The position numbers and the translations under genes are program-made. A model generated the notes under the pieces. The model had not been told where the DNA came from, searched no databases, and saw only the letters and a list, made by a program, of their open reading frames with translations. Positions 39,376 through 48,444 of a stretch of DNA of 64,000 nucleotides are shown here, in pieces. The DNA is from Shewanella aquimarina (GTDB taxonomy: Bacteria; Pseudomonadota; Gammaproteobacteria; Enterobacterales; Shewanellaceae), in assembly GCF_023349185.1 (NCBI RefSeq), contig NZ_JAKIKY010000003.1, positions 186,001-250,000 on the forward strand, written 5' to 3'. The stretch's first letter is position 1. Each line of letters opens with the position of its first letter.

Positions 39376-40812
39376 ATGACCGCTGATAAACACCTACAAA
39401 GCTGGCAAGAACGTTTCGAAATGGCGGAGGCGATGCAGCCTCTACTTGGTAAGTTGTATCGTAACCAAGGTGTAGAAGTCGTTCTATACGGTAAGCCACT
39501 TCTTAATGCTTCCACTATCGAGATCATTAAGTCACACCGTTTAGTGCGTCGTCATGTGGGTGACAAACTCAGATTACGCGAAAGTTTCCCGTTTGTTGAG
39601 GCACTTAGCAAATTAGCGGTGAAGCAATGTAAAGTCGATATCGGTAAGTTAGCGGTTAACTACTGGCGCGAGCATGACGATGCGAGCCAGATCGAAGCTT
39701 ACATGGCCCAAGAGCTGGCCTCGGCAATCGATCATGAAGACAACCAAGAAGCACGCGACGTAGTGCTCTATGGTTTCGGTCGTATCGGACGCCTATTGGC
39801 GCGTCTACTGATTGAAAGAACTGGCGTGAGCAACAAGCTGCGTCTTCGCGCTATCGTTCTACGTGGTGGTCGTAAGGGCGACTTAGAGAAGCGCGCTAGC
39901 CTGCTACGTCGTGACTCGGTACACGGTCCATTCAACGGCTCTGTTGAGGTAGACGAAGAGAACAACGCAATCATCGCCAACGGCACCTATATTCAGGTGA
40001 TCTACGCTAACTCTCCAGACGAAGTGGATTACACTCGCTACGGCATTAACAATGCGCTGGTGGTTGATAACACAGGTATCTGGAAAGACGAAGATGGCCT
40101 GGGACTGCACCTAAGATGTAACGGCGCTTCTAAGGTGCTATTGACTGCACCGGCTAAGGGCGCGATCAAGAACATCGTTTATGGCGTAAACGAAAATGAC
40201 ATCCTGAACGAAGACACTATCGTCTCGGCGGCAAGCTGTACCACTAATGCCATTACCCCAGTACTTAAGGCGGTCAATGACAAGTATGGCATCGTAAACG
40301 GTCACGTTGAAACAATTCACTCATACACTAACGATCAAAACCTGATCGATAACTACCACAAAGCGGATCGTCGTGGTCGCAGTGCACCGCTAAACATGGT
40401 GATCACCGAAACTGGTGCGGCCAAGGCTGTTGCTAAGGCACTGCCAGTGCTTGCTGGTAAGCTAACTGGTAATGCGATTCGCGTGCCTACACCAAACGTG
40501 TCTATGGCGATCATCAGCCTGAACCTGAATGGTGAAACTAGCAAAGAAGACATGAACGAGTACCTACGTAACGTCGCGCTATGTTCTGAGCTGCAAAACC
40601 AAGTTGACTTCACCGAGTCTACAGAGATCGTCTCTTCTGATCTGGTTGGTTCTCGCTACGCGGGTGTTGTCGACTCACAGGCGACCATCGCCGAGGGTAA
40701 CCGCGCCATTCTTTATGTTTGGTACGATAACGAGTTCGGTTATAGCTGTCAGGTTGTTGGCGTAATGCAGAAGATGCTGGGTCTAAACTACCAGTCTCTA
40801 CCTGCTGCTTAA
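39376..40812 (+). CDS. Glyceraldehyde-3-phosphate dehydrogenase, long form
   Basis: 478 residues, with about 125 extra N-terminal residues before the Rossmann motif VVLYGFGRIGRLLARLL. Catalytic Cys in SAASCTTN, and VWYDNEFGYSCQVV at the end. Such long GAPDHs occur in Pseudomonas, Vibrio and Shewanella and in Pseudomonas are linked to gluconeogenesis; direction here is inferred. AAGGA precedes the ATG. Divergent from the DUF2989 gene. Confidence 0.93.
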   Translation: MTADKHLQSWQERFEMAEAMQPLLGKLYRNQGVEVVLYGKPLLNASTIEIIKSHRLVRRHVGDKLRLRESFPFVEALSKLAVKQCKVDIGKLAVNYWREHDDASQIEAYMAQELASAIDHEDNQEARDVVLYGFGRIGRLLARLLIERTGVSNKLRLRAIVLRGGRKGDLEKRASLLRRDSVHGPFNGSVEVDEENNAIIANGTYIQVIYANSPDEVDYTRYGINNALVVDNTGIWKDEDGLGLHLRCNGASKVLLTAPAKGAIKNIVYGVNENDILNEDTIVSAASCTTNAITPVLKAVNDKYGIVNGHVETIHSYTNDQNLIDNYHKADRRGRSAPLNMVITETGAAKAVAKALPVLAGKLTGNAIRVPTPNVSMAIISLNLNGETSKEDMNEYLRNVALCSELQNQVDFTESTEIVSSDLVGSRYAGVVDSQATIAEGNRAILYVWYDNEFGYSCQVVGVMQKMLGLNYQSLPAA

Positions 40813-40833
40813 TCTTAACCGCTAGATAAATCT

Positions 40834-40866
40834 AAACGCCTCGGTAAGTACCGGGGCGTTTTTTTA
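40834..40866 (+). terminator. Terminator after the long GAPDH gene
   Basis: AACGCC and CGGTA pair with TACCG and GGCGTT around AG, followed by a run of T. Confidence 0.85.
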
Positions 40867-40959
40867 TCCATAAGAAGTTGAATATGCTTAACAAAGAGTC
40901 ACAAAGGTGATTAATGCAGCAATTGATGCAACAAACCTTGTTTAAGCCATAAATAGACG

Positions 40960-40987
40960 TTGACACTTTTAGGTAAATCGGTAGAAT
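40960..40987 (+). promoter_or_regulatory. Promoter of tRNA-Gly-Cys-Leu
   Basis: TTGACA (40960-40965), 16-bp spacer, TAGAAT (40982-40987). A near-consensus sigma-70 promoter about 58 bp before the first tRNA. Confidence 0.8.
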
Positions 40988-41045
40988 TCCTTTCCGCAGT
41001 CAGGGGAAAGCTCGATAGGGAACTTGGCTGGCAAGCGTTTCAGAT

Positions 41046-41121
41046 GCGACATTAGCTCAGTTGGTAGAGCGATACCTTGCCAAGGTATAGGTCATCGGTT
41101 CGAACCCGATATGTCGCTCCA
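41046..41121 (+). tRNA. tRNA-Gly (GCC)
   Basis: Acceptor GCGACAT/ATGTCGC, anticodon loop TTGCCAA, CCA encoded. 76 nt. First of a three-tRNA operon. Confidence 0.97.
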
Positions 41122-41156
41122 AATTTACGGTCAAACCGTAAACCGCTTCAGATAAA

Positions 41157-41230
41157 GGCGCGATGGCAGAATGGCTATGCTGCGGATTGCAAATCCGTCG
41201 ATCTCGGTTCGACTCCGGGTCGCGCCTCCA
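41157..41230 (+). tRNA. tRNA-Cys (GCA)
   Basis: Acceptor GGCGCGA/TCGCGCC, anticodon loop TTGCAAA, CCA encoded. 74 nt. Confidence 0.97.
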
Positions 41231-41268
41231 CTTTTCGTTTTAACGTAAATCACGATAAAACACACTAG

Positions 41269-41355
41269 GCCCGAGTGGTGGAATCGGTAGACACAAGGGA
41301 TTTAAAATCCCTCGCTGGTAACAGCGTGACGGTTCAAGTCCGTCCTCGGGTACCA
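41269..41355 (+). tRNA. tRNA-Leu (TAA)
   Basis: Acceptor GCCCGAG/CTCGGGT with the usual G1-U72, anticodon loop TTTAAAA (anticodon TAA), long variable arm, CCA encoded. 87 nt. The Gly-Cys-Leu order is the same as in E. coli. Confidence 0.97.
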
Positions 41356-41386
41356 ATCTGAATTATAATAGAACCGGGTTGGAAAT

Positions 41387-41415
41387 AGCCTCACTGAATA
41401 AGTGGGGCTTTATTG
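41387..41415 (+). terminator. Probable terminator of the tRNA operon
   Basis: AGCCTCACT, loop GAATA, AGTGGGGCT (one G-U pair), then TTATTGT; the T-run is imperfect. Confidence 0.6.
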
Positions 41416-41499
41416 TATCTGGGGTAAAAAACTAGCTTAAAAGCTCCTTCTATGACTCCTGCTCCAATCGGTCTGGCTACCTCTTCAAATTGCAGTGCA

Positions 41500-41521
41500 C
41501 TCATTTAGTCATCTAAATGAG
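41500..41521. repeat. Perfect 9-bp inverted repeat upstream of the aminotransferase gene
   Basis: CTCATTTAG, loop TCAT, CTAAATGAG. It lies 220 bp before the ATG. No T-run, so either a regulator site or an RNA hairpin. The rest of 41416-41741 shows no clear promoter. Confidence 0.45.
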
Positions 41522-41741
41522 CTCAGTGTGAGCCGGATCTCATCTTAAAGATTATTCTAAATTTCGCTCAGTTCAATCAATTATTCTTAAAATCATGACC
41601 CAGTCACCCAACAAAAATCAGCAAAGCTAGGGCGAGACAAGAAAAATATTGATATAGAAAAATATCCGCTATGAAGGGCGCTAAGACAGTGGTATAACTA
41701 GCCCCGAACCCCTTCTTATGACGACGTTTAGGAACATCACC

Positions 41742-42935
41742 ATGATATTTAACCAGGTTGTACTGGCCCCCGCAGATCCCATTCTTGGTCTTACCGATGC
41801 TTTTAAGGCCGATCCTCGCGCAGATAAGGTTAATTTAGGTGTTGGCATCTATAAAGATGAGTCAGGCCAGACGCCGATTCTTAAGTCAGTTAAGTTGGCC
41901 GAGCAAAAATTGCTAGAAACTGAAACCAGCAAGAGTTACCTGGGTATCGACGGCGTCATCGCCTACAACCAGGCGGTACAGGGCTTGTTGTTTGGTGCAG
42001 ATCACGCAGTAATGACCGAGAAGCGAGCGGTAACGGCTCAGGCGCCGGGTGGTACAGGCTCCCTGAGAATGGCCGCCGAGTTTGTGGTGCGTAATACTGA
42101 TTCACGTACCGTATGGGTGAGCAATCCAACTTGGGCAAACCATAACAACATTTTTCAATCTGCAGGCTTAACCGTTAAGCAATATGGCTATTACGATGCG
42201 GCCAGTCACGATATCAACTTCGATGCCATGCTCACTAGCCTTGAAAATGCAGAGGAAGGCGATTTACTGCTGCTTCACGGTTGCTGCCACAACCCGACGG
42301 GTATCGATCTCAACATCAGCCAGTGGGAAGTGATTGCCCAGCTTTGTGTCGACAAAGGCCTGATCCCCTTGTTTGACTTTGCCTATCAAGGTTTCGGTGC
42401 CGGCGTAGAAGAAGACGCTCAGGGTTTGCGTTTGGTCGCGAGCAAGGTGCCTGAACTCTTAGTGGCTAACTCATTTTCGAAAAACTTTGGTCTCTACAAT
42501 GAGCGTATTGGCGCCGTGACCTTAGTCGCCGAAGATGAAGAGACGGCCAAGCGTGCCTTTAGCCAGATCAAGAGCACCATTCGCAGCAGCTATTCTAATC
42601 CACCGGCACATGGTGCATTGATTGTAGCGACCATTCTCGGTGACGCTGAGCTGCGCAAGTTATGGGAAGAAGAGCTGACACAGATGCGTGAACGTATCGC
42701 GGAGATGCGCGTACTGTTCGTTAAGACGTTGGCTCAGCAGGGGGTGTCGCAAGATTTCAGCTTTATCTCGGCGCAAAACGGTATGTTTAGCTTCTCAGGT
42801 CTTAATAAGGAGCAGGTTACACGCCTGAAAGAGGAGTTTGGTATCTATATCGTCGGCTCTGGACGCATCAGCGTTGCCGGCATGACCCGCGCCAACATGG
42901 ATACCATCTGCCGGGCGATCGCTAAGGTATTATAA
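41742..42935 (+). CDS. Aspartate/aromatic aminotransferase, class I
   Basis: Start at ATG 41742 ([17 protein letters not shown]), eight bases after AGGA; the in-frame ATG 24 bp earlier has none. 397 residues, like AspC and TyrB. Substrate and PLP residues: [18 protein letters not shown] and the Schiff-base Lys in [14 protein letters not shown]; Arg in GRISVAGM near the end binds the substrate carboxylate. Transfers amino groups between aspartate or aromatic amino acids and 2-oxoglutarate. AspC versus TyrB cannot be settled here. Confidence 0.9.
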   Translation: MIFNQVVLAPADPILGLTDAFKADPRADKVNLGVGIYKDESGQTPILKSVKLAEQKLLETETSKSYLGIDGVIAYNQAVQGLLFGADHAVMTEKRAVTAQAPGGTGSLRMAAEFVVRNTDSRTVWVSNPTWANHNNIFQSAGLTVKQYGYYDAASHDINFDAMLTSLENAEEGDLLLLHGCCHNPTGIDLNISQWEVIAQLCVDKGLIPLFDFAYQGFGAGVEEDAQGLRLVASKVPELLVANSFSKNFGLYNERIGAVTLVAEDEETAKRAFSQIKSTIRSSYSNPPAHGALIVATILGDAELRKLWEEELTQMRERIAEMRVLFVKTLAQQGVSQDFSFISAQNGMFSFSGLNKEQVTRLKEEFGIYIVGSGRISVAGMTRANMDTICRAIAKVL

Positions 42936-42954
42936 GCTTCGATATTCTACTAAA

Positions 42955-42987
42955 GACGCCACGCTATTAATAACGTGGCGTTTTTTT
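42955..42987. terminator. Terminator after the aminotransferase gene
   Basis: ACGCCACG, AT-rich loop, CGTGGCGT, then seven T. It touches the stop of the convergent YvcK-like gene and may serve both. Confidence 0.85.
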
Positions 42988-43897
42988 ATGCCAGCGCGTC
43001 GAGCGCTTGAGGCTCAACAATGAGAGACAGGGCGTCGGCCAGCGCCGCTCTGTCGTGGAGGGCCTGATGGTGGCGACTACGTAGCGGGTAGTGGGTGACT
43101 ATGCCTGTGGTGAGATATCTGTCACCGTGACAAAGCACGTGATCGACCGGTTTATTGCCCATGACCTGCTTAAACCAGCTAAGACGTTTATCCAGGCTAA
43201 AGTTAGCCGCGGCGGAAGGCTCCTCGGTCAGATTATCGATTAGGACCACTTTCGCCTTGGAGTCGTGTAGCGCCTGGCCCAATTTAGGCAGCAGGAGTGG
43301 AGGCATGATGCTGGTCAAGAAACTTCCTGGGCCTAGTATAATGAGATCCGCTTGTCTAACCGCATTACAGGCCTCGAGGGTGGCATCCACCATAGGTTCC
43401 AGCGAGAGGGCGATGGGATCTTCACACTTCTGATCCACCTCGACTTCGCCGAAGATACGATTGCCACAAGACTGAATGGCGACCAGATGGGTAGGTTGCT
43501 CCGACATAGGGATCACCTGGGTCTCTATGTTGAGCAGTTTGCGGATCAGATTGACCGCATCTAACGGCCGCACGCAGAGGTCATCCAGCGCCATCAACAC
43601 TAGGTTACCCAGATTGTGGTTGGCGAGCTCGCTTTTACCGCCGAATCGGTATTCAAACAATAGCGAACCGACTGAGGGCCGACTTGCGAGCTGAGACAGG
43701 CAGTTACGCAGATCGCCCCAGGCGATACAATCTTGCTGCTGTCTTAGGCGTCCGGTTGAACCGCCATTGTCCGTGGTGGCCACTATGCCGGTGAGTTTTG
43801 GACCGAGAAACGAGAGAGAGGATAAGACTCGGCCCAGTCCGTGGCCTCCGCCGATGGCGACAACATGTTGATATTGATTGATGGCGTAATCGCGCAT
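42986..43897 (-). CDS. YvcK/CofD-like protein (YbhK type)
   Basis: 303 residues. GGGHGLGRVL near residue 16, DNGGSTGRLR near 43, NHNLGNLVL near 94 and GPGSFLTSIMP are the conserved nucleotide and phosphate loops of the YvcK family, which binds UDP-sugars and affects cell-wall and gluconeogenic metabolism in Bacillus. In gammaproteobacteria (YbhK) its role is less known. Not a true CofD, since no F420 genes are near. Confidence 0.88.
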   Translation of the reverse strand: MRDYAINQYQHVVAIGGGHGLGRVLSSLSFLGPKLTGIVATTDNGGSTGRLRQQQDCIAWGDLRNCLSQLASRPSVGSLLFEYRFGGKSELANHNLGNLVLMALDDLCVRPLDAVNLIRKLLNIETQVIPMSEQPTHLVAIQSCGNRIFGEVEVDQKCEDPIALSLEPMVDATLEACNAVRQADLIILGPGSFLTSIMPPLLLPKLGQALHDSKAKVVLIDNLTEEPSAAANFSLDKRLSWFKQVMGNKPVDHVLCHGDRYLTTGIVTHYPLRSRHHQALHDRAALADALSLIVEPQALDALA

Positions 43898-43978
43898 GTC
43901 GGGTATTTCCTTCCTGAATCCCCATTTACCTGTCGGTCATTATAACCCATTCGTCCTATAGGTATAGCGGTTTTGTTC

Positions 43979-44860
43979 ATGACTCAGATGACATATAATG
44001 CCGCCCATGAACTCATAATAAGAGCGAAGCATTTGAGAACAGGTCACATCAACAAGTTGATACTTTCCCTAGGGATTGTTGCGTTAGCAATATTGGCGGT
44101 AAAGCTATTTCTGATAGAACGCAAGGCCGAGCCAGAACAGGCACCGGGAACGATTTTAAAGAATCGCAGTCAATTTAGTGCCATCCCAGATTTCCAGGCA
44201 ATTAGTGATATTGCGACCAAGAAACAGGCATTCTTCGATTTCCTTCGTCCGGCGATCAGGCACCACAACGCCGTAATTAGTGACGAGCGTAAGTTCCTGG
44301 AACAATCTCGCGCCCACCTAGCTAACCAACAACCCTTGTCCGAGGCTGAGGCCTATCGCATCTTGCAACTAGCAAGCAAATATCAGTATTCGATGCGCGG
44401 TGCCACTCTCGAATCCCTGGATGAGCTATTAACGCGAGTCGATACCATTCCCGAAGACTTAGTACTCATTCAGGCGGCTAACGAGACCGGTTGGGGCAGT
44501 AGCCGTTTTGCCAGAGAAGGGATGAACTTCTTCGGCCAATGGTGCTTTAAAAAGGGCTGCGGTCTGGTGCCGCAATCGCGCACCGAAGGGCTAAGCCATG
44601 AAGTGGCCGTCTTTAAGAGCGTCGAAGATTCGGTGGGCTCCTATATGCGCAACCTTAACTCGAACGCGGCATACTCGCTTCTTAGGGCCATTCGCGCCGA
44701 TTTAAGAGCAGAGAATCAGCCGGTAAGCGCCGAGAAGTTGGTCTACGGTCTAATGAATTACTCAGAACGTCAGGAAGCTTACGTTGAAGAGCTGCTTGAT
44801 ATGCTACGTCATAACAATCAATTTTTGGTGGAAAATCATGAACAAAGGCCTGCTGTGTAG
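43979..44860 (+). CDS. Bax-like protein with glucosaminidase domain
   Basis: 293 residues from ATG 43979; a TTG two codons earlier and further internal starts are possible, since no ribosome site stands out. One membrane helix near residues 25-43 (LILSLGIVALAILAVKLFL), then a Flg_hydrolase/glucosaminidase domain with IQAANETGWGSSRFAREGMNFFGQWC, where the Glu is the catalytic candidate. Known as Bax in E. coli; likely acts on peptidoglycan from the inner membrane. Overlaps the next gene by 23 bp. Confidence 0.85.
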   Translation: MTQMTYNAAHELIIRAKHLRTGHINKLILSLGIVALAILAVKLFLIERKAEPEQAPGTILKNRSQFSAIPDFQAISDIATKKQAFFDFLRPAIRHHNAVISDERKFLEQSRAHLANQQPLSEAEAYRILQLASKYQYSMRGATLESLDELLTRVDTIPEDLVLIQAANETGWGSSRFAREGMNFFGQWCFKKGCGLVPQSRTEGLSHEVAVFKSVEDSVGSYMRNLNSNAAYSLLRAIRADLRAENQPVSAEKLVYGLMNYSERQEAYVEELLDMLRHNNQFLVENHEQRPAV

Positions 44861-45461
44861 TTGCCTGCTTCTGGCAACGAGTGTTGTTCAGGCAACGCCC
44901 ATTTCTCTCGACTATCAGGGCTTCTATCAAAGAATGAAGCAGATGAATAAAGGCAACTATTCGCTTATCGACATCGCCTTCTCTGTGCCTAAGGAAAATG
45001 GCTGTCTTATCGAAAGCGGCTCAATCACTACAGAGAAGCGCAACTATCCGCTGACATTCTCCGGTGACCAACGTCTCTATATTCCATTCGATGAAACCTT
45101 GAAGTCAGACCGTGCCCTCATCAATCTACAAATGAAGAACGATGCCACACGTTGTGGGGTGGCGATGCAGATCCGCGCCAAGTCGCCCTCAAATGAATAT
45201 AGCCAGGAAGCACTTAGCGAGCTGGCAACCCAGATGGATGAGTTGCTCAAGCAGATGCAGGGCTTTCCAATGAAATATTTTGCCGATGATATTGCTGGGG
45301 TCAGCTTTGAGTTTGCAGGTAAGGCGCAGGTGACGATCGATGGTAAAGAGCAGCAGGTTGACGGCATCTATCGCTTAGCAAGTGATGAAATTAGCGCGCT
45401 AAGTACGATAAGTTTTAGTGAAACGCCTAAGGTGGTCAGCCCTTGGGTCAAGAGCTCCTAG
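44838..45461 (+). CDS. Periplasmic DUF2987-like protein
   Basis: 207 residues from ATG 44838, where a signal peptide begins (MNKGLLCSCLLLATSVVQA); the longer reading would bury it. Beta-rich mature part with LDYQGFYQRMKQMNKGNYSL near the start. I recall DUF2987 for this type in Shewanella and Vibrio. Overlaps the Bax-like gene, so probably co-translated with it. Function unknown. Confidence 0.72.
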   Translation: MNKGLLCSCLLLATSVVQATPISLDYQGFYQRMKQMNKGNYSLIDIAFSVPKENGCLIESGSITTEKRNYPLTFSGDQRLYIPFDETLKSDRALINLQMKNDATRCGVAMQIRAKSPSNEYSQEALSELATQMDELLKQMQGFPMKYFADDIAGVSFEFAGKAQVTIDGKEQQVDGIYRLASDEISALSTISFSETPKVVSPWVKSS

Positions 45462-45505
45462 TTAGCTTGTCGTTTAGAGCGCGGACATAAACGGACAAAG
45501 ACGTA

Positions 45506-45532
45506 AAAAAGCCCTCAAGAGAGGGCTTTTTT
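45506..45532. terminator. Terminator between the DUF2987 gene and ttcA
   Basis: AAAAAAGCCCTC, loop AAGA, GAGGGCTTTTTT; symmetrical, serves both convergent transcripts. Confidence 0.9.
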
Positions 45533-45574
45533 ATTATCTATAAAGACAATTCATGCAAGTCGCTAGGTTAAAAC

Positions 45575-46528
45575 CTAAGGCGTATAGGTGCTCACCACAT
45601 CGATTTTAAGCTGATCGCTACTGCGCTTGGCCGCATCTAGATCGATATGACCGCTGTTAGCCAGATCCAGGAAGTCAAACGCCGGCAGATCCGACTCCGC
45701 TACATCGCCTTTCATCGGTGCGTCGGGATCTTGTTTCAAAGAAACAAAGTCGAACTGATCTCTATCGACCCCCTGTGACGGACTCGTGTTTTGCATTGCG
45801 GTGAAGATGGTTTCGATACGACCTGGGAACTGCTTATCCCAGCTCTTGAGCATCTCTTTTACCGCCGCACGCTTAAGGTTTTCCTGTGAGCCACACAGGT
45901 TACAAGGGATGATTGGAAACGCCTTTAACTCGGCATATTCGGCAATGTCTTTCTCGCGGCTGTAGGCGAGAGGTCGGATAACCACGTTCGCGCCATCGTC
46001 CGACAGCAACTTGGGCGGCATCGCCTTAAGCTTTCCGGCGTAGAACATGTTGAGGAACATGGTTTCTATGATGTCGTCTCTGTGATGTCCCAGGGCAATC
46101 TTAGTGGCGCCAATCTTCTGCGCAAAACCATACAGGGTACCACGACGCAGACGGCTGCAGAGTGAGCAAGTGGTCTTGCCTTCGGGGATCTTATCTTTAA
46201 CGATAGAGTAGGTGTCCTTCTCGAGGATATGGTAAGGCACCTTTAGGCTATCTAAATAGGCTGGCAGTATGTCTTCTGGGAAACCTGGCTGCTTCTGATC
46301 CAAATTGACGGCTACCAGATTAAAATTAACCGGCGCTCTTTGCTGCAGATTGACCAGGATATCCAGCATGGCATAACTGTCTTTGCCGCCGGAAAGACAG
46401 CACATGACGGTGTCGCCCTCTTCAATCATGTTGTAATCGGCGATGGCACTACCGACCTCGCGCCTAAGACGCTTTTGTAGCTTGTTTAGCCGAGTTATCT
46501 GTTTCTTTGAGAGGGTTTCTTCAGACAT
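45575..46528 (-). CDS. ttcA: tRNA-cytidine(32) 2-sulfurtransferase TtcA
   Basis: 317 residues. PP-loop SGGKDS near residue 48, the cysteine motif TCSLCSR and the third Cys in [13 protein letters not shown], which bind a [4Fe-4S] cluster. It thiolates C32 of certain tRNAs. The start is firm by comparison with E. coli TtcA ([19 protein letters not shown] aligned). Oddly, there is no ribosome site: a hairpin and T-run end three bases before the ATG. Near uspE and etrA, as in E. coli. Confidence 0.95.
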   Translation of the reverse strand: MSEETLSKKQITRLNKLQKRLRREVGSAIADYNMIEEGDTVMCCLSGGKDSYAMLDILVNLQQRAPVNFNLVAVNLDQKQPGFPEDILPAYLDSLKVPYHILEKDTYSIVKDKIPEGKTTCSLCSRLRRGTLYGFAQKIGATKIALGHHRDDIIETMFLNMFYAGKLKAMPPKLLSDDGANVVIRPLAYSREKDIAEYAELKAFPIIPCNLCGSQENLKRAAVKEMLKSWDKQFPGRIETIFTAMQNTSPSQGVDRDQFDFVSLKQDPDAPMKGDVAESDLPAFDFLDLANSGHIDLDAAKRSSDQLKIDVVSTYTP

Positions 46529-46530
46529 AA

Positions 46531-46568
46531 TAAAAAACGCGCCTAGTATCGTAAAATTCTGGGCGCGT
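46531..46568 (-). terminator. Terminator-like hairpin between uspE and ttcA
   Basis: Minus strand: ACGCGCC (46562-46568), 18-nt loop, GGCGCGT (46537-46543) and a run of T reaching 46532. It ends three bases before the ttcA ATG, so it either ends the uspE transcript or attenuates ttcA. Confidence 0.7.
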
Positions 46569-46612
46569 AGTATATCTTAAAAAATTGGGCTAAAGAAGAT
46601 GGCCTAAGGCGA

Positions 46613-47545
46613 TCATTCCTCTTCTAGTGGTGACTTATAGCCGTCGGGTTTAATCGCCAGTAGGTCACAGTTAATGCTGTCGATCACATGCTCTGCGGTG
46701 TTACCGATTAGCGCCGCCGAGAAGCCAGTGCGGCCGACGGTTCCAAGAATCACCAACTCGGCGTCGAGCTGTTCGGCCAATTCAGGGATGACATCCTCTG
46801 GCAAACCCTCTTTGATATGACAAAAGTCGCTGGAGATGCCGTAATTGCTGGCCAGGTAACAGACACGCTGCTCATGCTGCATGCGAATAGTTTCGCTATA
46901 GGTGTGTGCGTCAAAGTCCGGCAGTTCGATAGCCAGGTTAACTGGTGTGCCTGGATAGCCGTTAACCAGATGTACCTGAGCATCAAACTTCTTGGCTAAG
47001 TCTTGGGCGTGTTCGATGATCTTGCCGTTAAGGGTTTGGTGATCGTCATCTTCCGAGGCCACGTTGATGGCGCACAGGATCTTACCGGCTACCGGCCAGT
47101 CATGTTCTTTCACCAAAAGAACCGGCACTGGCGCCTTGCGCATCAAATGCCAATCGGTGGGGGTAAAGATCACCGACTTGAGTTTATCGTGCTCGTGAGT
47201 ACCCTTAACGATCAGATCATAGCCACCTTCGATGGCGTGTAAGATGATGCTCTCGAAGGGGCGGTTATGCCAGATCACTTCGCTATCGATGGCGACGCCA
47301 CTGTCTTTGTAGCCAGCCAGGATATCGTCGAGCCAGGCGCGACGCTGTGCAATGACTCCCTGGCGCATGGCTTCACGCTCATGACCCGAGAGGATAGAGG
47401 TCATCTCGTAGGAAAAATCGAAAATAGAGAGAAAAACGGTGATTGACGCTTGGTTTTTAGAGGCGAGTTCGACGGCTCTGGCGAGGGCAGATTGCTTGTC
47501 GCTTGTTGGATCCACTACAACAAGGATCTTATGATAGTCCTTCAT
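46613..47545 (-). CDS. uspE: Universal stress protein E
   Basis: 310 residues, two Usp domains in tandem. The second ends with ILGTVGRTGFSAALIGNTAEHVI, the ATP-loop motif; the first has VKGTHEHDK at the equivalent place. Located just after etrA on the same strand, as uspE and fnr are in E. coli. A half-conserved FNR-type box sits about 60 bp upstream. Supports stress survival and motility in E. coli; role here inferred. Confidence 0.93.
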   Translation of the reverse strand: MKDYHKILVVVDPTSDKQSALARAVELASKNQASITVFLSIFDFSYEMTSILSGHEREAMRQGVIAQRRAWLDDILAGYKDSGVAIDSEVIWHNRPFESIILHAIEGGYDLIVKGTHEHDKLKSVIFTPTDWHLMRKAPVPVLLVKEHDWPVAGKILCAINVASEDDDHQTLNGKIIEHAQDLAKKFDAQVHLVNGYPGTPVNLAIELPDFDAHTYSETIRMQHEQRVCYLASNYGISSDFCHIKEGLPEDVIPELAEQLDAELVILGTVGRTGFSAALIGNTAEHVIDSINCDLLAIKPDGYKSPLEEE

Positions 47546-47591
47546 AGATTCTTCCTTTATCTGAGGTGGTACTTAAATAATGAGCGATATA

Positions 47592-47625
47592 GGGCAAATT
47601 GCCTTGTTTTAGATCAAATTTGCCC
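47592..47625. promoter_or_regulatory. Candidate FNR-type site inside an inverted repeat upstream of uspE
   Basis: TTGTTTTAGATCAA (47604-47617) matches TTGAT-N4-ATCAA in 9 of 10 positions. It is framed by the perfect 9-bp repeat GGGCAAATT (47592-47600) and AATTTGCCC (47617-47625). It lies between the etrA stop and the uspE start. Confidence 0.45.
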
Positions 47626-47639
47626 AGAAAACCGGCTAA

Positions 47640-48389
47640 TTAGCGGCCTATCTTATTGTTACCGGCTAACTTATTAAGCGAGTCAAAATCGACGATGGTA
47701 ATGTACTTTCCTTTTACCTCGATCAATTCTGCTTTTTGGAAGCGTCCCAACAGACGGCTAATGGTTTCAACGGTCAAACCAAGATAGTTACCTATGTCAC
47801 CACGTGTCATTGTGAGGCGGAACTCCTTGGGAGAGAAGCCACGACTGCCAAAACGACTGGCCAGATTGCTGATGAAGGCCGCTAGACGTTCTTCGGCGTT
47901 CTTCTTACTCAGCAGCAAGATCATTTCCTGATCGCTTTGGATCTCATTGCTCATCAGACGCATGATCTGTTGTCTGAGCTTAGGCATGGTGCCCGAGAGT
48001 TCGTCTAAGGTATCGAATGGAATCTCACAGACCATCGAGGTCTCTAAGGCTTGGGCAAAACTCTGATGAGTTTGCGAGTGAATACCATCGAAACCAATCA
48101 CATCACCGGCCAGGTGAAAGCCGGTGATCTGCTCATCACCCTGTTCGGTAATGGTGTAGCTCTTGATGGTGCCTGAGCGGATCGCATAGAGAGATTTTAA
48201 CGAGTCGCCAGACTTAAAAATTTGTTCGCCTTTCTGTATCGGTTTCTTACGTTCGATGATGTCATCAAGCTGATCTAGCTCGTTGTTATTCAACGTGAAA
48301 GGGATACATAACGTACCCATACTGCAGTCATGACAATGAATGGCGCATCCGGGTACAGCCGAACGACGACTTTTAATAATATCTGTCAT
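47640..48389 (-). CDS. etrA: FNR-family oxygen-responsive regulator (EtrA)
   Basis: 249 residues from ATG 48389, preceded by GAGAGAGATT; the longer reading is rejected. Cysteines 15, 19, 22, 28 and 121 match E. coli FNR 16, 20, 23, 29 and 122, of which four bind the oxygen-labile [4Fe-4S] cluster. The recognition helix [10 protein letters not shown] holds Glu208, Ser211 and Arg212, so the TTGAT-N4-ATCAA specificity of FNR is expected. In Shewanella this gene is called etrA. It follows the cco maturation genes. Confidence 0.96.
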   Translation of the reverse strand: MTDIIKSRRSAVPGCAIHCHDCSMGTLCIPFTLNNNELDQLDDIIERKKPIQKGEQIFKSGDSLKSLYAIRSGTIKSYTITEQGDEQITGFHLAGDVIGFDGIHSQTHQSFAQALETSMVCEIPFDTLDELSGTMPKLRQQIMRLMSNEIQSDQEMILLLSKKNAEERLAAFISNLASRFGSRGFSPKEFRLTMTRGDIGNYLGLTVETISRLLGRFQKAELIEVKGKYITIVDFDSLNKLAGNNKIGR

Positions 48390-48444
48390 AATCTCTCTCG
48401 AATTTCTCAATTAGGCTTATGTTAAACTAATTTAATAGTGACAG

